64,000 nucleotides of DNA from positions 1,054,001 through 1,118,000 of the forward strand of contig NZ_JADPMV010000001.1 in NCBI RefSeq assembly GCF_018398425.1. Direction: 5' to 3'. The first letter of the stretch is position 1, and every line of letters begins with the position of its first letter. The position numbers and the translations under genes were made by a program. This document shows positions 1 through 11,347 of the stretch, one piece after another. Origin of the DNA: Pseudomonas lalucatii. GTDB lineage: Bacteria; Pseudomonadota; Gammaproteobacteria; Pseudomonadales; Pseudomonadaceae. Under the pieces are notes generated by a model that did no database searches, was not told the origin of the DNA, and saw nothing but the letters and a program-made list of their open reading frames with translations.

Positions 1-1017
<1,017 letters not shown>

Positions 1018-1118
1018 TTAGAATACGACCGACACCTTGAACGGCTCATATCGAAAACCAGTGCGAGCCAGCAATCGGTGAGGACAGGCGTGTCGAACGC
1101 GGGTAAAAAATCCGCTCA

Positions 1119-1147
1119 ATTATAGAGAGACGGCCACTGGCTGACCA
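1119..1147 (-). promoter_or_regulatory. Putative sigma70 promoter of the nqr operon
   Basis: On the minus strand a perfect TATAAT (1119-1124) is preceded after 17 nt by TGGTCA (1142-1147), four of six matches to the -35 consensus. The predicted transcript would start near 1112, leaving a leader of about 130 nt before nqrA. The call rests on sequence alone. Confidence 0.55.
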
Positions 1148-1253
1148 CCCAAGCGCTTGCTTTTTTTGAGTTTTCAGTCAAGTAGTCAGGGCAGCGACAA
1201 CTTGACGCAAGGCCGCCGAGGCGCGGAACACAACCCCTGCCACCGGAGCCGGC

Positions 1254-1725
1254 ATGCCCAACCTGCTTATGCCCGCCACCGCCCTCCTCCTGCCGAGCCA
1301 GCCGCAACCGGCCGGCGCCGGCACACGCCTGGACGAGGCGAACGTCGCCGCGCAGCACCGGCTCGACCGGGAGATTCTGGAATCTGAAGAATCAGGGCCT
1401 GCCGCACCACCATGGGCCGACGCCTATGCGGCCGCTTTCTACAGCGCTCAAGGAACACGCCCCGCCCAGGCACTCGACGCACTGTGCAGCCTGCACCTGG
1501 GACTGCATGACTTTCGTGCGATTGGCCGCGAGGACGTGATCAGGGTTGCCTGGACCACCAACAGACAGCGAGACGCCGACTACGGCGCCTGCGCCCCGAA
1601 CTGGACGCCCTGCGCGCGCAATTTCGCGACACTCGCCCAGGCGACCGCTACGCCCTCGATTACAGCGTCGGCAGCGGCCCGAACCTGGAGCGCGCCAGCC
1701 TGCCGGCCGACCCGCCCACCGCACA
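1254..1725 (+). pseudogene. Decayed gene, possibly a chalcone-isomerase-like secreted protein
   Basis: A plus-strand frame is open from ATG 1254 for 182 codons, but its protein-like character breaks near 1575. Before that it reads a leader-like start, then AAFYSAQGTRPAQALDA and IGREDVIRVAW. After that point sense moves to another frame reading RPELDALRAQFRDTRPGDRY and ALDYSVGSG. That order (Y-[DA]-A-x-[LF]-Y-S, then x-P-G-D-R-Y-x-L-D-Y) resembles the chalcone-isomerase-like family found in many proteobacteria, so I read it as a remnant with at least one frameshift and a lost 3' end. The family match is from memory and weak. The alternative is noncoding DNA that happens to stay open because of high GC. 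Confidence 0.35.
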
Positions 1726-1734
1726 CACAAAAAA

Positions 1735-1757
1735 ACGGGAGCCTAAGCTCCCGTTCT
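1735..1757. terminator. Bidirectional intrinsic terminator, mainly for gap2
   Basis: Perfect 8-bp stem ACGGGAGC (1735-1742) and GCTCCCGT (1747-1754) with a 4-nt loop. It is flanked by an A-tract on the left, which is a U-run for minus-strand transcripts, and by a T-rich tail on the right. It lies 23 bp after the gap2 stop. Confidence 0.85.
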
Positions 1758-1776
1758 TTTCACGCCAATCCTGGCC

Positions 1777-3225
1777 TTAGCCCGGAAAGGCCGGCGGGTT
1801 GACGCCGACCATGTCTTCCATCACCCGGACCACCTGGCAGCTGTAGCCGAACTCGTTGTCGTACCACACGTACAGCACCACACGGTTGTCGTTGGCGATG
1901 GTCGCATCGGCATCCACCACACCGGCATGGCGCGAGCCGACGAAGTCGGTGGACACCACTTCCTGGGAATTGACGAAATCGATCTGCTTGTGCAGATCCG
2001 AGTGCAGCGCCATGTAGCGCAGGTACTCGTTGATCTCCTCGCGACTGGCGGCCTTCTCCAGGTTGAGGTTGAGGATGGCCATGGACACGTTGGGCGTCGG
2101 CACGCGAATCGCGTTGCCGGTCAGCTTGCCCTTGAGCACCGGCAACGCCTTGGCCGCAGCGGTGGCCGCGCCGGTTTCGGTGATGACCATGTTCAACGCG
2201 GCGCTGCGGCCGCGACGACTGCCCTTGTGGAAGTTGTCGATCAGGTTCTGGTCGTTGGTATAGGAGTGCACGGTCTCCACATGGCCATTGACGATGCCGT
2301 ACTTGTCGTTCACCGCCTTGAGCACCGGCACGATGGCGTTGGTGGTGCAGGAGGCCGCGGAGACGATGCGGTCGTCGGCGGTGATGTCGGCATGGTTGAT
2401 GCCATGCACGATGTTCTTCAGCTCGCCCTTGCCCGGCGCAGTCAGCACCACGCGATCGATACCCGGGCACTTGAGGTGCTGCCCCAGGCCCTCGGCATCG
2501 CGCCACTTGCCGGTGTTATCCACCAGCAACGCATCCTTGATGCCGTACTGGGTGTAGTCGATGGACGCCGGATCGTTGGAGTAGATGATCTGGATCAGGT
2601 TGCCGTTGGCGGTCAGGGTGTTGTTCGCCTCGTCGATGGTGATGGTGCCATCGAACGGGCCATGCACCGAGTCGCGGCGCAGCAGGCTGGCACGCTTGAC
2701 CAGGTCGTTCTCGGCACCCTTGCGCACGACGATGGCGCGCAGGCGCAGGCCGTCGCCGCCGCCGGTCTTCTCGATCAGGATACGCGCCAGCAGGCGGCCG
2801 ATGCGGCCGAAACCATAGAGCACCACGTCGGTGCCCTTGCGCGCCACGGCATTCTGCTGCCCGGCTACGGAGCCCAGTTCGTCGCGCACGAACTGCTCGA
2901 TGCCGCGACCGGCGCCTTCCTGCAGGTACTTGGCCATCATCCGGCCCAGGTCCACGGAGGCGGCGCCGAGCTTGAGCTCGCACATGGTCTTGAGCATCGG
3001 GAAGGTGTCATGCACCGACAGTTCGGCATCGCCATCCAGGCGATGGCGGGCATAACGGTGGGCCTTGAGGATCTGGATGACGGAGCGATTGATCAGGCTA
3101 CGGCCGTAGATCGAGGTGACCACGTTGTTGTTGCGGTAGAGCTGGCCAATCATCGGAATCATCGCTTCCGCAAGGGCTTCTCGATCGATCCACTCACCAA
3201 GACACTGGTCGGGCTTCTGAGTCAC
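1777..3225 (-). CDS. gap: Glyceraldehyde-3-phosphate dehydrogenase, long pseudomonad form (Gap2 type)
   Basis: NAD(P)-dependent conversion of glyceraldehyde-3-phosphate and 1,3-bisphosphoglycerate. The product is 482 aa, longer than the common 330-340 aa GAPDH because of an N-terminal extension of about 120 residues typical of the second pseudomonad enzyme. Visible motifs are the Rossmann GFGRIGR, the catalytic Cys in SAASCTTNA, and NEFGYSCQV near the C-terminus. The frame is open up to 3282, but GTG at 3225 (VTQKPDQCLGEW) is preferred. It has GGAAGG 8 nt upstream, the homologues start here, and the likely -10 hexamer lies at 3268-3273, downstream of the longer start. It is divergent from mfd across 149 bp. 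Confidence 0.93.
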   Translation of the reverse strand: MTQKPDQCLGEWIDREALAEAMIPMIGQLYRNNNVVTSIYGRSLINRSVIQILKAHRYARHRLDGDAELSVHDTFPMLKTMCELKLGAASVDLGRMMAKYLQEGAGRGIEQFVRDELGSVAGQQNAVARKGTDVVLYGFGRIGRLLARILIEKTGGGDGLRLRAIVVRKGAENDLVKRASLLRRDSVHGPFDGTITIDEANNTLTANGNLIQIIYSNDPASIDYTQYGIKDALLVDNTGKWRDAEGLGQHLKCPGIDRVVLTAPGKGELKNIVHGINHADITADDRIVSAASCTTNAIVPVLKAVNDKYGIVNGHVETVHSYTNDQNLIDNFHKGSRRGRSAALNMVITETGAATAAAKALPVLKGKLTGNAIRVPTPNVSMAILNLNLEKAASREEINEYLRYMALHSDLHKQIDFVNSQEVVSTDFVGSRHAGVVDADATIANDNRVVLYVWYDNEFGYSCQVVRVMEDMVGVNPPAFPG

Positions 3226-3267
3226 GGGCAGTACCTTCCACATGTAGGGGCTGAAAAAAGGGGCTAC

Positions 3268-3296
3268 ATTATGACGGCGCACGCAAGCGGGAGCAA
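3268..3296 (-). promoter_or_regulatory. Putative gap2 promoter
   Basis: Minus-strand CATAAT (3268-3273) follows TTGCTC (3291-3296) after 17 nt. The -35 is weak. The position supports the GTG start at 3225. Confidence 0.4.
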
Positions 3297-3312
3297 TGCG
3301 CGCCTGTCGCGA

Positions 3313-3342
3313 CTGACACGATGCGCCCTGCCCCGCTACAAT
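3313..3342 (+). promoter_or_regulatory. Putative mfd promoter
   Basis: CTGACA (3313-3318), an 18-nt spacer and TACAAT (3337-3342), each hexamer five of six to consensus. Transcription would start near 3349, which is downstream of the first in-frame ATG at 3321. This argues for the GTG at 3375 as the mfd start. Confidence 0.6.
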
Positions 3343-3374
3343 CGGCGGCCTTGTACCACGACCGTGAGCCGCCC

Positions 3375-6300
3375 GTGTCCGTACTGCGTCTGCCGCCCCT
3401 GCCGGCCACCGCCGGAAAACAGCACTGGGGCAACCTGCCCGGCGCCGCCCTGAGCCTGGCCATCGCCGAAGCCGCCAGCGCCGCCCGGCGCTTCACCCTG
3501 CTGCTGACCGCCGACAGCCAGAGCGCCGAGCGCCTGGAACAGGAGCTGAGCTTCTTCGCCCCGACGCTGCCGGTGCTGCACTTCCCCGACTGGGAAACCC
3601 TGCCCTACGACCTGTTCTCGCCGCACCAGGACATCATCTCCCAGCGCATCGCCGCGCTCTACCGCCTGCCCGAGCTGAAGCACGGCGTGCTGGTCGTGCC
3701 CATCACCACCGCCCTGCACCGCCTGGCGCCGACGAGTTTCCTGCTCGGCAGCAGCCTGGTGCTGGATGTCGGCCAGAAGCTCGACGTCGAACAGATGCGC
3801 CTGCGCCTGGAGGCGGCCGGCTACCGCTGCGTCGATACCGTCTACGAGCACGGCGAGTTCGCCGTGCGCGGCGCCCTCATCGACCTGTTTCCCATGGGCA
3901 GCGACACCCCCTATCGCATCGACCTGTTCGACGACGAGATCGAGACCCTGCGCACCTTCGACCCCGAGACCCAGCGCTCGGTGGACAAGGTCGAGTCGAT
4001 CAAGCTGCTGCCGGCCCGTGAGTTCCCCCTGGAGAAGAAGGCCGTCGGCGATTTCCGCGGACGCTTTCGCGAGCGCTTCGACGTCGACTTCCGCCGCTGC
4101 CCGATCTACCAGGACCTGAGCACCGGCATCACCCCGGCCGGCATCGAGTATTACCTGCCGCTATTCTTCGAGCAGACCGCCACCCTGTTCGACTACCTGC
4201 CGGCAGACACCCAGGTCTTCTCCCTGCCCGGCGTGGAGAAGGCCGCCGAGCACTTCTGGCAGGATGCCCGCAACCGCTTCGATGAGCGCCGGGTCGATCC
4301 GGAACGCCCGCTGCTGCCGCCGGCCGACATCTTCCTGCCGGTGGAGGACTGCTTCGCCCGCCTGAAGGACTGGCCGCGGGTAGTGGTCAGCCAGGACGAC
4401 ATCGAGGCGGGCGTCGGCCGCCAGCGCTTCGCCGCCCGGCCGCTGCCGGACCTGGCGATCCAGGCCAAGGCCAACGAACCGCTGGCCGCCCTGCGCCGCT
4501 TCATCGAGGAACACCCGGGACGGGTGCTGTTCTGCGCCGAGTCGGCGGGGCGGCGCGAGGTGCTGCTGGAGCTGCTCGCCCGCCTCAAGCTCAAGCCCAG
4601 GACAGTGGAGGGCTGGCACGAGTTCGGCGCCAGCGCCGAGCGCCTGGCCATCTGCATCGCCCCGCTGGACGAGGGCCTGCTGCTCGACGACCTGGCCCTG
4701 ATCGCCGAGAGCCCGCTGTTCGGCCAGCGGGTCATGCAGCGCCGGCGCCGCGAGAAGGCCCGCGACGGCGGCGACAACGTGATCAAGAACCTCACCGAGC
4801 TGCGCGAAGGCGCGCCGGTGGTGCATATCGACCATGGCGTCGGCCGCTACCAGGGCCTGATCACCCTGGAGATCGACGGCCAGAGCGCCGAGTTCCTCGC
4901 CCTGCAGTACGCCGAGGAGGCCAAGCTCTACGTGCCGGTTGCCAGCCTGCACCTGATCGCCCGCTACACCGGCAGCGACGACGCCCTGGCGCCGCTGCAC
5001 CGGCTCGGCTCGGAGACCTGGCAGAAGGCCAAGCGCAAGGCCGCCGAACAGGTGCGCGACGTCGCCGCCGAGCTGCTGGATATCTACGCCCGCCGCGCCG
5101 CCCGCGAGGGCTATGCCTTCGCCGACCCGCAGCTCGACTACGCCACCTTCAGCGCCGACTTCCCCTTCGAGGAGACGCCGGACCAGCAGGCGGCCATCGA
5201 CGCGGTGCGCGAGGACATGCTGGCGGCCAAGCCGATGGACCGCCTGGTCTGCGGCGACGTGGGCTTCGGCAAGACCGAGGTGGCCATGCGCGCCGCCTTT
5301 ATCGCCGTGCACAGCGGCCGCCAGGTGGCGGTGCTGGTGCCCACCACCCTGCTCGCCCAGCAGCACTACAACAGCTTCCGCGATCGCTTCGCCGACTGGC
5401 CGGTGAAGGTCGAGGTGATGAGCCGCTTCAAGAGCGCCAAGGAGGTCGGCGAGGCCATGGCCCAGCTGGCCGAAGGCAAGGTCGACATCGTCATCGGCAC
5501 CCACAAGCTGCTGCAGGACGACGTCAGGTTCAACAACCTGGGCCTGGTGATCATCGACGAGGAGCACCGCTTCGGCGTGCGCCAGAAGGAGCAGCTCAAG
5601 GCGCTGCGCAGCGAGGTGGACATCCTCACCCTCACGGCGACCCCCATTCCGCGCACGCTGAACATGGCGGTGGCGGGCATGCGCGACCTGTCGATCATCG
5701 CCACCCCGCCGGCGCGCCGGCTGTCGGTGCGCACCTTCGTCATGGAACAACAGAGCGGCGTGGTCAAGGAGGCCCTGCTGCGCGAGCTGTTGCGCGGCGG
5801 CCAGGTCTACTACCTGCACAACGACGTGAAGACCATCGAGAAGTGCGCCGCCGACCTGGCGGAGCTGGTACCCGAGGCGCGCATCGGCATCGGCCACGGG
5901 CAGATGCGCGAGCGCGAGCTGGAGCAGGTGATGAGCGACTTCTATCACAAGCGCTTCAACGTGCTGATCGCCTCGACCATCATCGAGACCGGCATCGACG
6001 TACCCAGCGCCAACACCATCATCATCGAGCGCGCCGACAAGTTCGGCCTGGCCCAGCTGCACCAGCTGCGCGGCCGGGTCGGTCGCAGCCACCACCAGGC
6101 CTACGCCTACCTGCTGACGCCGCCGCGCAAGCAGGTGACCGACGACGCGCAGAAGCGCCTGGAAGCCATCGCCGGCGCCCAGGACCTGGGTGCCGGCTTC
6201 GTCCTGGCCACCCACGACCTGGAGATCCGCGGCGCCGGCGAGCTGCTCGGCGACGGCCAGAGCGGACAGATCCAGGCGGTGGGCTTCACCCTCTACATGG

Positions 6301-6812
6301 AGATGCTCGAGCGGGCGGTCAAGGCCATCCGCAAGGGCGAGCAGCCCAACCTCGAGCAACCGCTGGGCGGCGGCCCGGAGATCAATCTGCGGGTGCCGGC
6401 GCTGATCCCCGAGGACTACCTGCCCGACGTGCATGCGCGCCTGATCCTCTACAAGCGCATTGCCTCGGCCGCCGACGAGGACGGCCTGAAGGAGCTGCAG
6501 GTGGAGATGATCGACCGCTTCGGCCTGCTGCCGGAACCGACCAAGAACCTGGTGCGCCTGACCCTGCTCAAGCTGCGGGCCGAGGCCCTGGGCATCAAGA
6601 AGGTCGACGCCGGCCCCCAGGGCGGGCGCGTCGAGTTCGCCGCCGACACCTGCGTCGACCCGCTGACCCTGATCAAGCTGATCCAGAGCGCGCCGACCCG
6701 CTACAAGTTCGAAGGCGCCACCCTGTTCAGGTTCCAGGTGCCGATGGAGCGCCCGGAACAACGCTTCAATACCCTGGAGGCGCTCTTCGAGCGCCTGATC
6801 CCCGCCGCCTAA
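3375..6812 (+). CDS. mfd: Transcription-repair coupling factor
   Basis: Mfd is the ATP-driven dsDNA translocase that removes RNA polymerase stalled at lesions and recruits UvrA. The 1145-aa product has the family architecture. An N-terminal UvrB-like part is followed by an RNA-polymerase-interaction region beginning near VHIDHGVGRYQG. The RecG-like helicase core shows Walker A GDVGFGKTEVA, DEEHRFGV as motif II and TATPIPRTL as motif III. RADKFGLAQLHQLRGRVGR is motif VI, and a C-terminal autoinhibitory domain closes the protein. The GTG start gives SVLRLPPLP as in homologues and lies just downstream of the predicted promoter. csiV follows after 10 bp and is probably co-transcribed. Confidence 0.97.
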   Translation: MSVLRLPPLPATAGKQHWGNLPGAALSLAIAEAASAARRFTLLLTADSQSAERLEQELSFFAPTLPVLHFPDWETLPYDLFSPHQDIISQRIAALYRLPELKHGVLVVPITTALHRLAPTSFLLGSSLVLDVGQKLDVEQMRLRLEAAGYRCVDTVYEHGEFAVRGALIDLFPMGSDTPYRIDLFDDEIETLRTFDPETQRSVDKVESIKLLPAREFPLEKKAVGDFRGRFRERFDVDFRRCPIYQDLSTGITPAGIEYYLPLFFEQTATLFDYLPADTQVFSLPGVEKAAEHFWQDARNRFDERRVDPERPLLPPADIFLPVEDCFARLKDWPRVVVSQDDIEAGVGRQRFAARPLPDLAIQAKANEPLAALRRFIEEHPGRVLFCAESAGRREVLLELLARLKLKPRTVEGWHEFGASAERLAICIAPLDEGLLLDDLALIAESPLFGQRVMQRRRREKARDGGDNVIKNLTELREGAPVVHIDHGVGRYQGLITLEIDGQSAEFLALQYAEEAKLYVPVASLHLIARYTGSDDALAPLHRLGSETWQKAKRKAAEQVRDVAAELLDIYARRAAREGYAFADPQLDYATFSADFPFEETPDQQAAIDAVREDMLAAKPMDRLVCGDVGFGKTEVAMRAAFIAVHSGRQVAVLVPTTLLAQQHYNSFRDRFADWPVKVEVMSRFKSAKEVGEAMAQLAEGKVDIVIGTHKLLQDDVRFNNLGLVIIDEEHRFGVRQKEQLKALRSEVDILTLTATPIPRTLNMAVAGMRDLSIIATPPARRLSVRTFVMEQQSGVVKEALLRELLRGGQVYYLHNDVKTIEKCAADLAELVPEARIGIGHGQMRERELEQVMSDFYHKRFNVLIASTIIETGIDVPSANTIIIERADKFGLAQLHQLRGRVGRSHHQAYAYLLTPPRKQVTDDAQKRLEAIAGAQDLGAGFVLATHDLEIRGAGELLGDGQSGQIQAVGFTLYMEMLERAVKAIRKGEQPNLEQPLGGGPEINLRVPALIPEDYLPDVHARLILYKRIASAADEDGLKELQVEMIDRFGLLPEPTKNLVRLTLLKLRAEALGIKKVDAGPQGGRVEFAADTCVDPLTLIKLIQSAPTRYKFEGATLFRFQVPMERPEQRFNTLEALFERLIPAA

Positions 6813-6822
6813 GGACTGAACC

Positions 6823-7359
6823 ATGCGCGCACTCCGCACCCTGGCCCTGCTGCCGCTCACCCTGCTCATGCTGCTCGCCACCCCGACCTTCGCCGAAGGC
6901 CTGTATCAGGTCGAGGTCATCGTCTTCCGCCAGGCCGGCGAACCGGTTCCCGCCAGCCGGACCGCGCCGGACGACTGGGCCCGGGACGCCCAGGCGATCG
7001 ACGCCGGCAGCGAACGCGGCACCACGCTGAACAGCGAGGCCAGCAAGCTCACTCCGGGCAACGGTTATCAGGTGCTACTGCACAAGGCCTGGTCGCAGCA
7101 CCTCTCCAGCGCCCCCAGCCGGGTGGCACTGAGCGGCGGCAGCGAGCAGTTCGGCCATTTCCCGGTAGAAGGCACCCTGAGCCTCAAGCAGGCCCGCTTC
7201 ATCGATGTGGAGGCCGACCTCTGGATCAACAGCTTCGACGCCAGCGGGCTGCTCGCCGGCAGCGAGCGCCTCAGGCAGGACAGCCGCCTGAAGAGCGGCG
7301 AACTGACCTTCCTGGACCACGGCAGCCTCGGCCTGCTGATCCGGGTCAAGCCGCTGTAA
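6823..7359 (+). CDS. csiV: CsiV-family periplasmic protein
   Basis: 178 aa with an N-terminal signal peptide (hydrophobic residues about 5-22, cleavage after TFA). The mature protein opens with GLYQVEVIVFRQ, the hallmark of the CsiV family (DUF2803). In Vibrio cholerae CsiV is a peptidoglycan-binding partner needed for LpoA/PBP1A-dependent wall synthesis. That role in this organism is inferred from the family. It starts at ATG 6823 with TAAGGA just upstream, formed by the mfd stop, so translation is probably coupled. A terminator follows. Confidence 0.8.
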   Translation: MRALRTLALLPLTLLMLLATPTFAEGLYQVEVIVFRQAGEPVPASRTAPDDWARDAQAIDAGSERGTTLNSEASKLTPGNGYQVLLHKAWSQHLSSAPSRVALSGGSEQFGHFPVEGTLSLKQARFIDVEADLWINSFDASGLLAGSERLRQDSRLKSGELTFLDHGSLGLLIRVKPL

Positions 7360-7376
7360 CCCCGGACCACGAAAAA

Positions 7377-7400
7377 GGGCCGCGCAATGCGGCCCCTTTT
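7377..7400. terminator. Bidirectional terminator between csiV and the MTI phosphorylase gene
   Basis: Stem GGGCCGC (7377-7383) and GCGGCCC (7389-7395) with a 5-nt loop. It is flanked by an A-run on the left and TTTT on the right, so it can stop both convergent genes. Confidence 0.8.
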
Positions 7401-7415
7401 CATTCCCTCGCCGGC

Positions 7416-9174
<1,759 letters not shown>

Positions 9175-9183
9175 GAGAAATCC

Positions 9184-9708
9184 TTAATTGAGGGGCGCCG
9201 TCGCCCAGTCCGGGCAAGCCGCCTCGTCGATGCGTACCATGCAGTTGAGCGGCACCCGCGGGAACAGCTCGACCAGGTCGGCATTGCGCAGGCGTATGCA
9301 GCCATGGGAGCGCGGCTCGCCCATCGGCTCGCTGTCCGAGGTCCCGTGCAGGTAGATATAGCGGCGGAAGGTATCCACAGCGCCGAGCCTGTTGCGCCCC
9401 GGCTCGCAGCCGCTGAGCCAGAGGATGCGGCTGAGTATCCAGTCGCGTTCGGGGAAGCGCGCGGCGAGTTCGGCCGACCACAGCTCGCCGGTCCAGCGCC
9501 GGCCGCGTAGCACGGCGCCGACCGGCAGGCCCTCGCCGATCTTCGCCCGCACCCGGTGCAGACCGCGCGGGGTACACCCTGAGCCATTGAGCTCGCCAGG
9601 TCCGTTGAGCGCCGTGGAAACCGGCAGGCGCAGCAACAGCTGCCCGTCGGCAAAGCCGTACAGACGCTGATCGGCGAGAGAAATATGCAGAAGATCGAGA
9701 GCACGCAT
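9184..9708 (-). CDS. L,D-transpeptidase (YkuD-type catalytic domain) without visible signal peptide
   Basis: The 174-aa protein is almost only a YkuD domain. It holds the L,D-transpeptidase signature IYLHGTSD, about 20 residues later SHGCIRL with the catalytic Cys, and a C-terminal strand. Family members cross-link peptidoglycan stems or attach lipoproteins, normally in the periplasm. No N-terminal hydrophobic segment is visible (MRALDLLHISLADQRLYGF starts straight into the fold), so either export is non-classical or it acts on cytoplasmic muropeptides. It stands between psrA and nagZ, and its stop codon supplies the nagZ ribosome site, so the two are probably co-translated. Confidence 0.85.
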   Translation of the reverse strand: MRALDLLHISLADQRLYGFADGQLLLRLPVSTALNGPGELNGSGCTPRGLHRVRAKIGEGLPVGAVLRGRRWTGELWSAELAARFPERDWILSRILWLSGCEPGRNRLGAVDTFRRYIYLHGTSDSEPMGEPRSHGCIRLRNADLVELFPRVPLNCMVRIDEAACPDWATAPLN

Positions 9709-9756
9709 GGGCGGCTAGCTTAGCGGATCACACCCGCCGCGCCCACCCGTGGCGCA

Positions 9757-10464
9757 TCAAACCTTGGCGGGTGCGGCCGGGCTCTTGATCCGCGGCTTGT
9801 GCTGCGCCGTGGCCAGTGCCTCGTCGGCCAGTCCGCTCTCCGCACGCATGCCGGCTGCGAGAAAGGGCACCATCAGGCGCATCACCTGCTCGATCGAGGT
9901 ATTGACCCCGAAATCCGTCTCGGCCATGGCCCGCAGGGCCTTGATCCCGGACATGCTGAACGCCGCCGCACCGAGCATGAAATGCACCCGCCAGAACAGC
10001 TCCAGCGGCGGAATGCGCGGTGCAGCCTCGTGCACCAGGAGCATGTAGCGACGGAAGACCTTGCCGTACACCTCTTCCAGATACTTGCGCAGATGCCCCT
10101 GGCTCTGGCTGAACGCCAGCCCCAGCAGGCGCATGAAGATCGACAGGTCGTTGCCGCTGCGCGGCTTGACTGCCAGGGCCTGCTCGACCAGCAGCTCGAG
10201 CAGCTCCTCGAGGCTGGCCCTGCCCTCCGGCTTGGCCTGACGCCGGTCGAGTTCGCGCTCGAGACTGGCGCAGAAAGGCCCGAGAAAGCGCGAGAAGACC
10301 GCCTGAATGAGGGCCTTCTTCGAGCCGAAATGATAGTTGACGGCGGCCAGGTTGACTCCGGCCTTGCTGGTGATCAGGCGCAGCGAGGTCTCGGCGAAAC
10401 CTTTCTCCGCGAACAGCTGTTCAGCGGCATCGAGAATGCGTTCAACGGTTTCCGACTGAGCCAT
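9757..10464 (-). CDS. psrA: TetR-family long-chain fatty-acid sensor and regulator
   Basis: 235 aa with an N-terminal TetR helix-turn-helix (about residues 8-55, including [19 protein letters not shown]) and a larger C-terminal ligand domain of PsrA type. In Pseudomonas PsrA represses itself and the fadBA beta-oxidation operon, is released by long-chain fatty acids, and activates rpoS. Two tandem PsrA-like palindromes lie directly upstream and a related site precedes fadB in this same window, so autoregulation and fad control are supported by sequence. The gene is divergent from lexA across 264 bp. Confidence 0.93.
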   Translation of the reverse strand: MAQSETVERILDAAEQLFAEKGFAETSLRLITSKAGVNLAAVNYHFGSKKALIQAVFSRFLGPFCASLERELDRRQAKPEGRASLEELLELLVEQALAVKPRSGNDLSIFMRLLGLAFSQSQGHLRKYLEEVYGKVFRRYMLLVHEAAPRIPPLELFWRVHFMLGAAAFSMSGIKALRAMAETDFGVNTSIEQVMRLMVPFLAAGMRAESGLADEALATAQHKPRIKSPAAPAKV

Positions 10465-10478
10465 GAGCTACCACCTGA

Positions 10479-10505
10479 CAAACACTTGTTTGAAACATAC
10501 GTTTC
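10479..10505 (-). promoter_or_regulatory. Tandem PsrA operators upstream of psrA
   Basis: Two palindromes share one base: CAAAC-actt-GTTTG (10479-10492) and GAAAC-atac-GTTTC (10492-10505). Both fit the published PsrA pattern (G/C)AAAC-N2-4-GTTT(G/C). They lie 15-41 bp upstream of the psrA start, as expected for autorepression. Confidence 0.8.
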
Positions 10506-10667
10506 AGCCCGCCATCTTGTCAAGTCGCGCGGGCCGTCTTTTGGCCGGCCGGTCACGCTTGACTGGACGCGCCCAGCCCTAAGCCAAGACGCGCGTCACG
10601 GCCGCCTAGTAACACGCCGCCAACCACAAAGTGCAAGAGAGAAACCGCCCAGGAAGGCTAACAAGGA

Positions 10668-10695
10668 TTGCCAAGCCAGGGTCACTGTATATAAT
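10668..10695 (+). promoter_or_regulatory. lexA promoter
   Basis: TTGCCA (10668-10673), 16 nt, perfect TATAAT (10690-10695). The -10 hexamer lies inside SOS box 1, so LexA binding would exclude RNA polymerase. Confidence 0.75.
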
Positions 10696-10700
10696 CCCAG
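10685..10700. promoter_or_regulatory. SOS box 1 (LexA operator)
   Basis: CTGTATATAATCCCAG fits CTG-N10-CAG and covers the -10 hexamer of the lexA promoter. Confidence 0.9.
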
Positions 10701-10703
10701 TCA

Positions 10704-10719
10704 CTGTATAAAAAAACAG
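10704..10719. promoter_or_regulatory. SOS box 2 (LexA operator)
   Basis: CTGTATAAAAAAACAG, a near-ideal CTG-TA...-CAG operator centred 19 bp after box 1. It ends 9 bp before the lexA start codon. Confidence 0.92.
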
Positions 10720-10728
10720 AGCCCAGAC

Positions 10729-11337
10729 ATGCTGAAACTGACGCCGCGGCAAACAGAGATTCTCGCCTTCATCAAGCAGTGCCTCGAGGACAATGGCTAC
10801 CCGCCGACCCGCGCGGAAATCGCCCAGGCGCTCGGCTTCAAATCGCCCAACGCCGCCGAGGAGCACCTCAAGGCCCTGGCTCGCAAAGGCGCCATCGAGA
10901 TGACCCCGGGCGCCTCCCGCGGCATTCGCATACCGGGCTTCGAACCCAGCGCCGAGGAAGAAGGCCTGCCGGTCATCGGCCGGGTCGCGGCCGGCGCCCC
11001 CATTCTGGCGCAGCAGCACGTGGAGGAATCCTGCCGCATCAACCCGGAGTTCTTCCACCCCCGCGCCGACTACCTGTTGCGCGTGCGCGGCATGAGCATG
11101 AAGGACATCGGCATCTTCGACGGCGACCTGCTCGCGGTACACACCACTCGCGAGGCGCGAAACGGCCAGGTGGTAGTGGCCCGCCTCGATGACGAGGTGA
11201 CGGTCAAGCGCTTCAAGCGCGAGGGCAGCAAGGTCTGGCTGATCGCCGAGAACCCCGAATTCGCCCCGATCGAAGTGAACCTGGAAGAGCAGGAGCTGGT
11301 CATCGAAGGCCTGAGCGTCGGCGTCATTCGCCGCTAG
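10729..11337 (+). CDS. lexA: SOS repressor LexA
   Basis: 202 aa. The N-terminal winged-helix DNA-binding domain ([12 protein letters not shown], then [19 protein letters not shown]) is joined to an S24 self-cleavage domain. Visible catalytic features are the Ala88-Gly89 scissile bond in RVAAGAP, Ser123 in GMSMKD and Lys160 in EVTVKRF. RecA filaments trigger self-cleavage and release the SOS genes, including its own operon. The start at 10729 is fixed by homology and by the two operators just upstream, although the frame is open much further 5'. sulA follows after 10 bp in the same transcript. Confidence 0.97.
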   Translation: MLKLTPRQTEILAFIKQCLEDNGYPPTRAEIAQALGFKSPNAAEEHLKALARKGAIEMTPGASRGIRIPGFEPSAEEEGLPVIGRVAAGAPILAQQHVEESCRINPEFFHPRADYLLRVRGMSMKDIGIFDGDLLAVHTTREARNGQVVVARLDDEVTVKRFKREGSKVWLIAENPEFAPIEVNLEEQELVIEGLSVGVIRR

Positions 11338-11347
11338 AGGAGCATCC

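Noticed and set aside
1254..1802. 182-codon plus-strand frame as an intact gene
   Set aside because: Its C-terminal part loses protein-like character and runs through the gap2 terminator, while sense continues in another frame. Treated as a relic.
4161..6881. 906-codon minus-strand frame
   Set aside because: Antisense to mfd. The His/Gln/Leu/Ala-rich composition is typical of GC-rich shadow frames.
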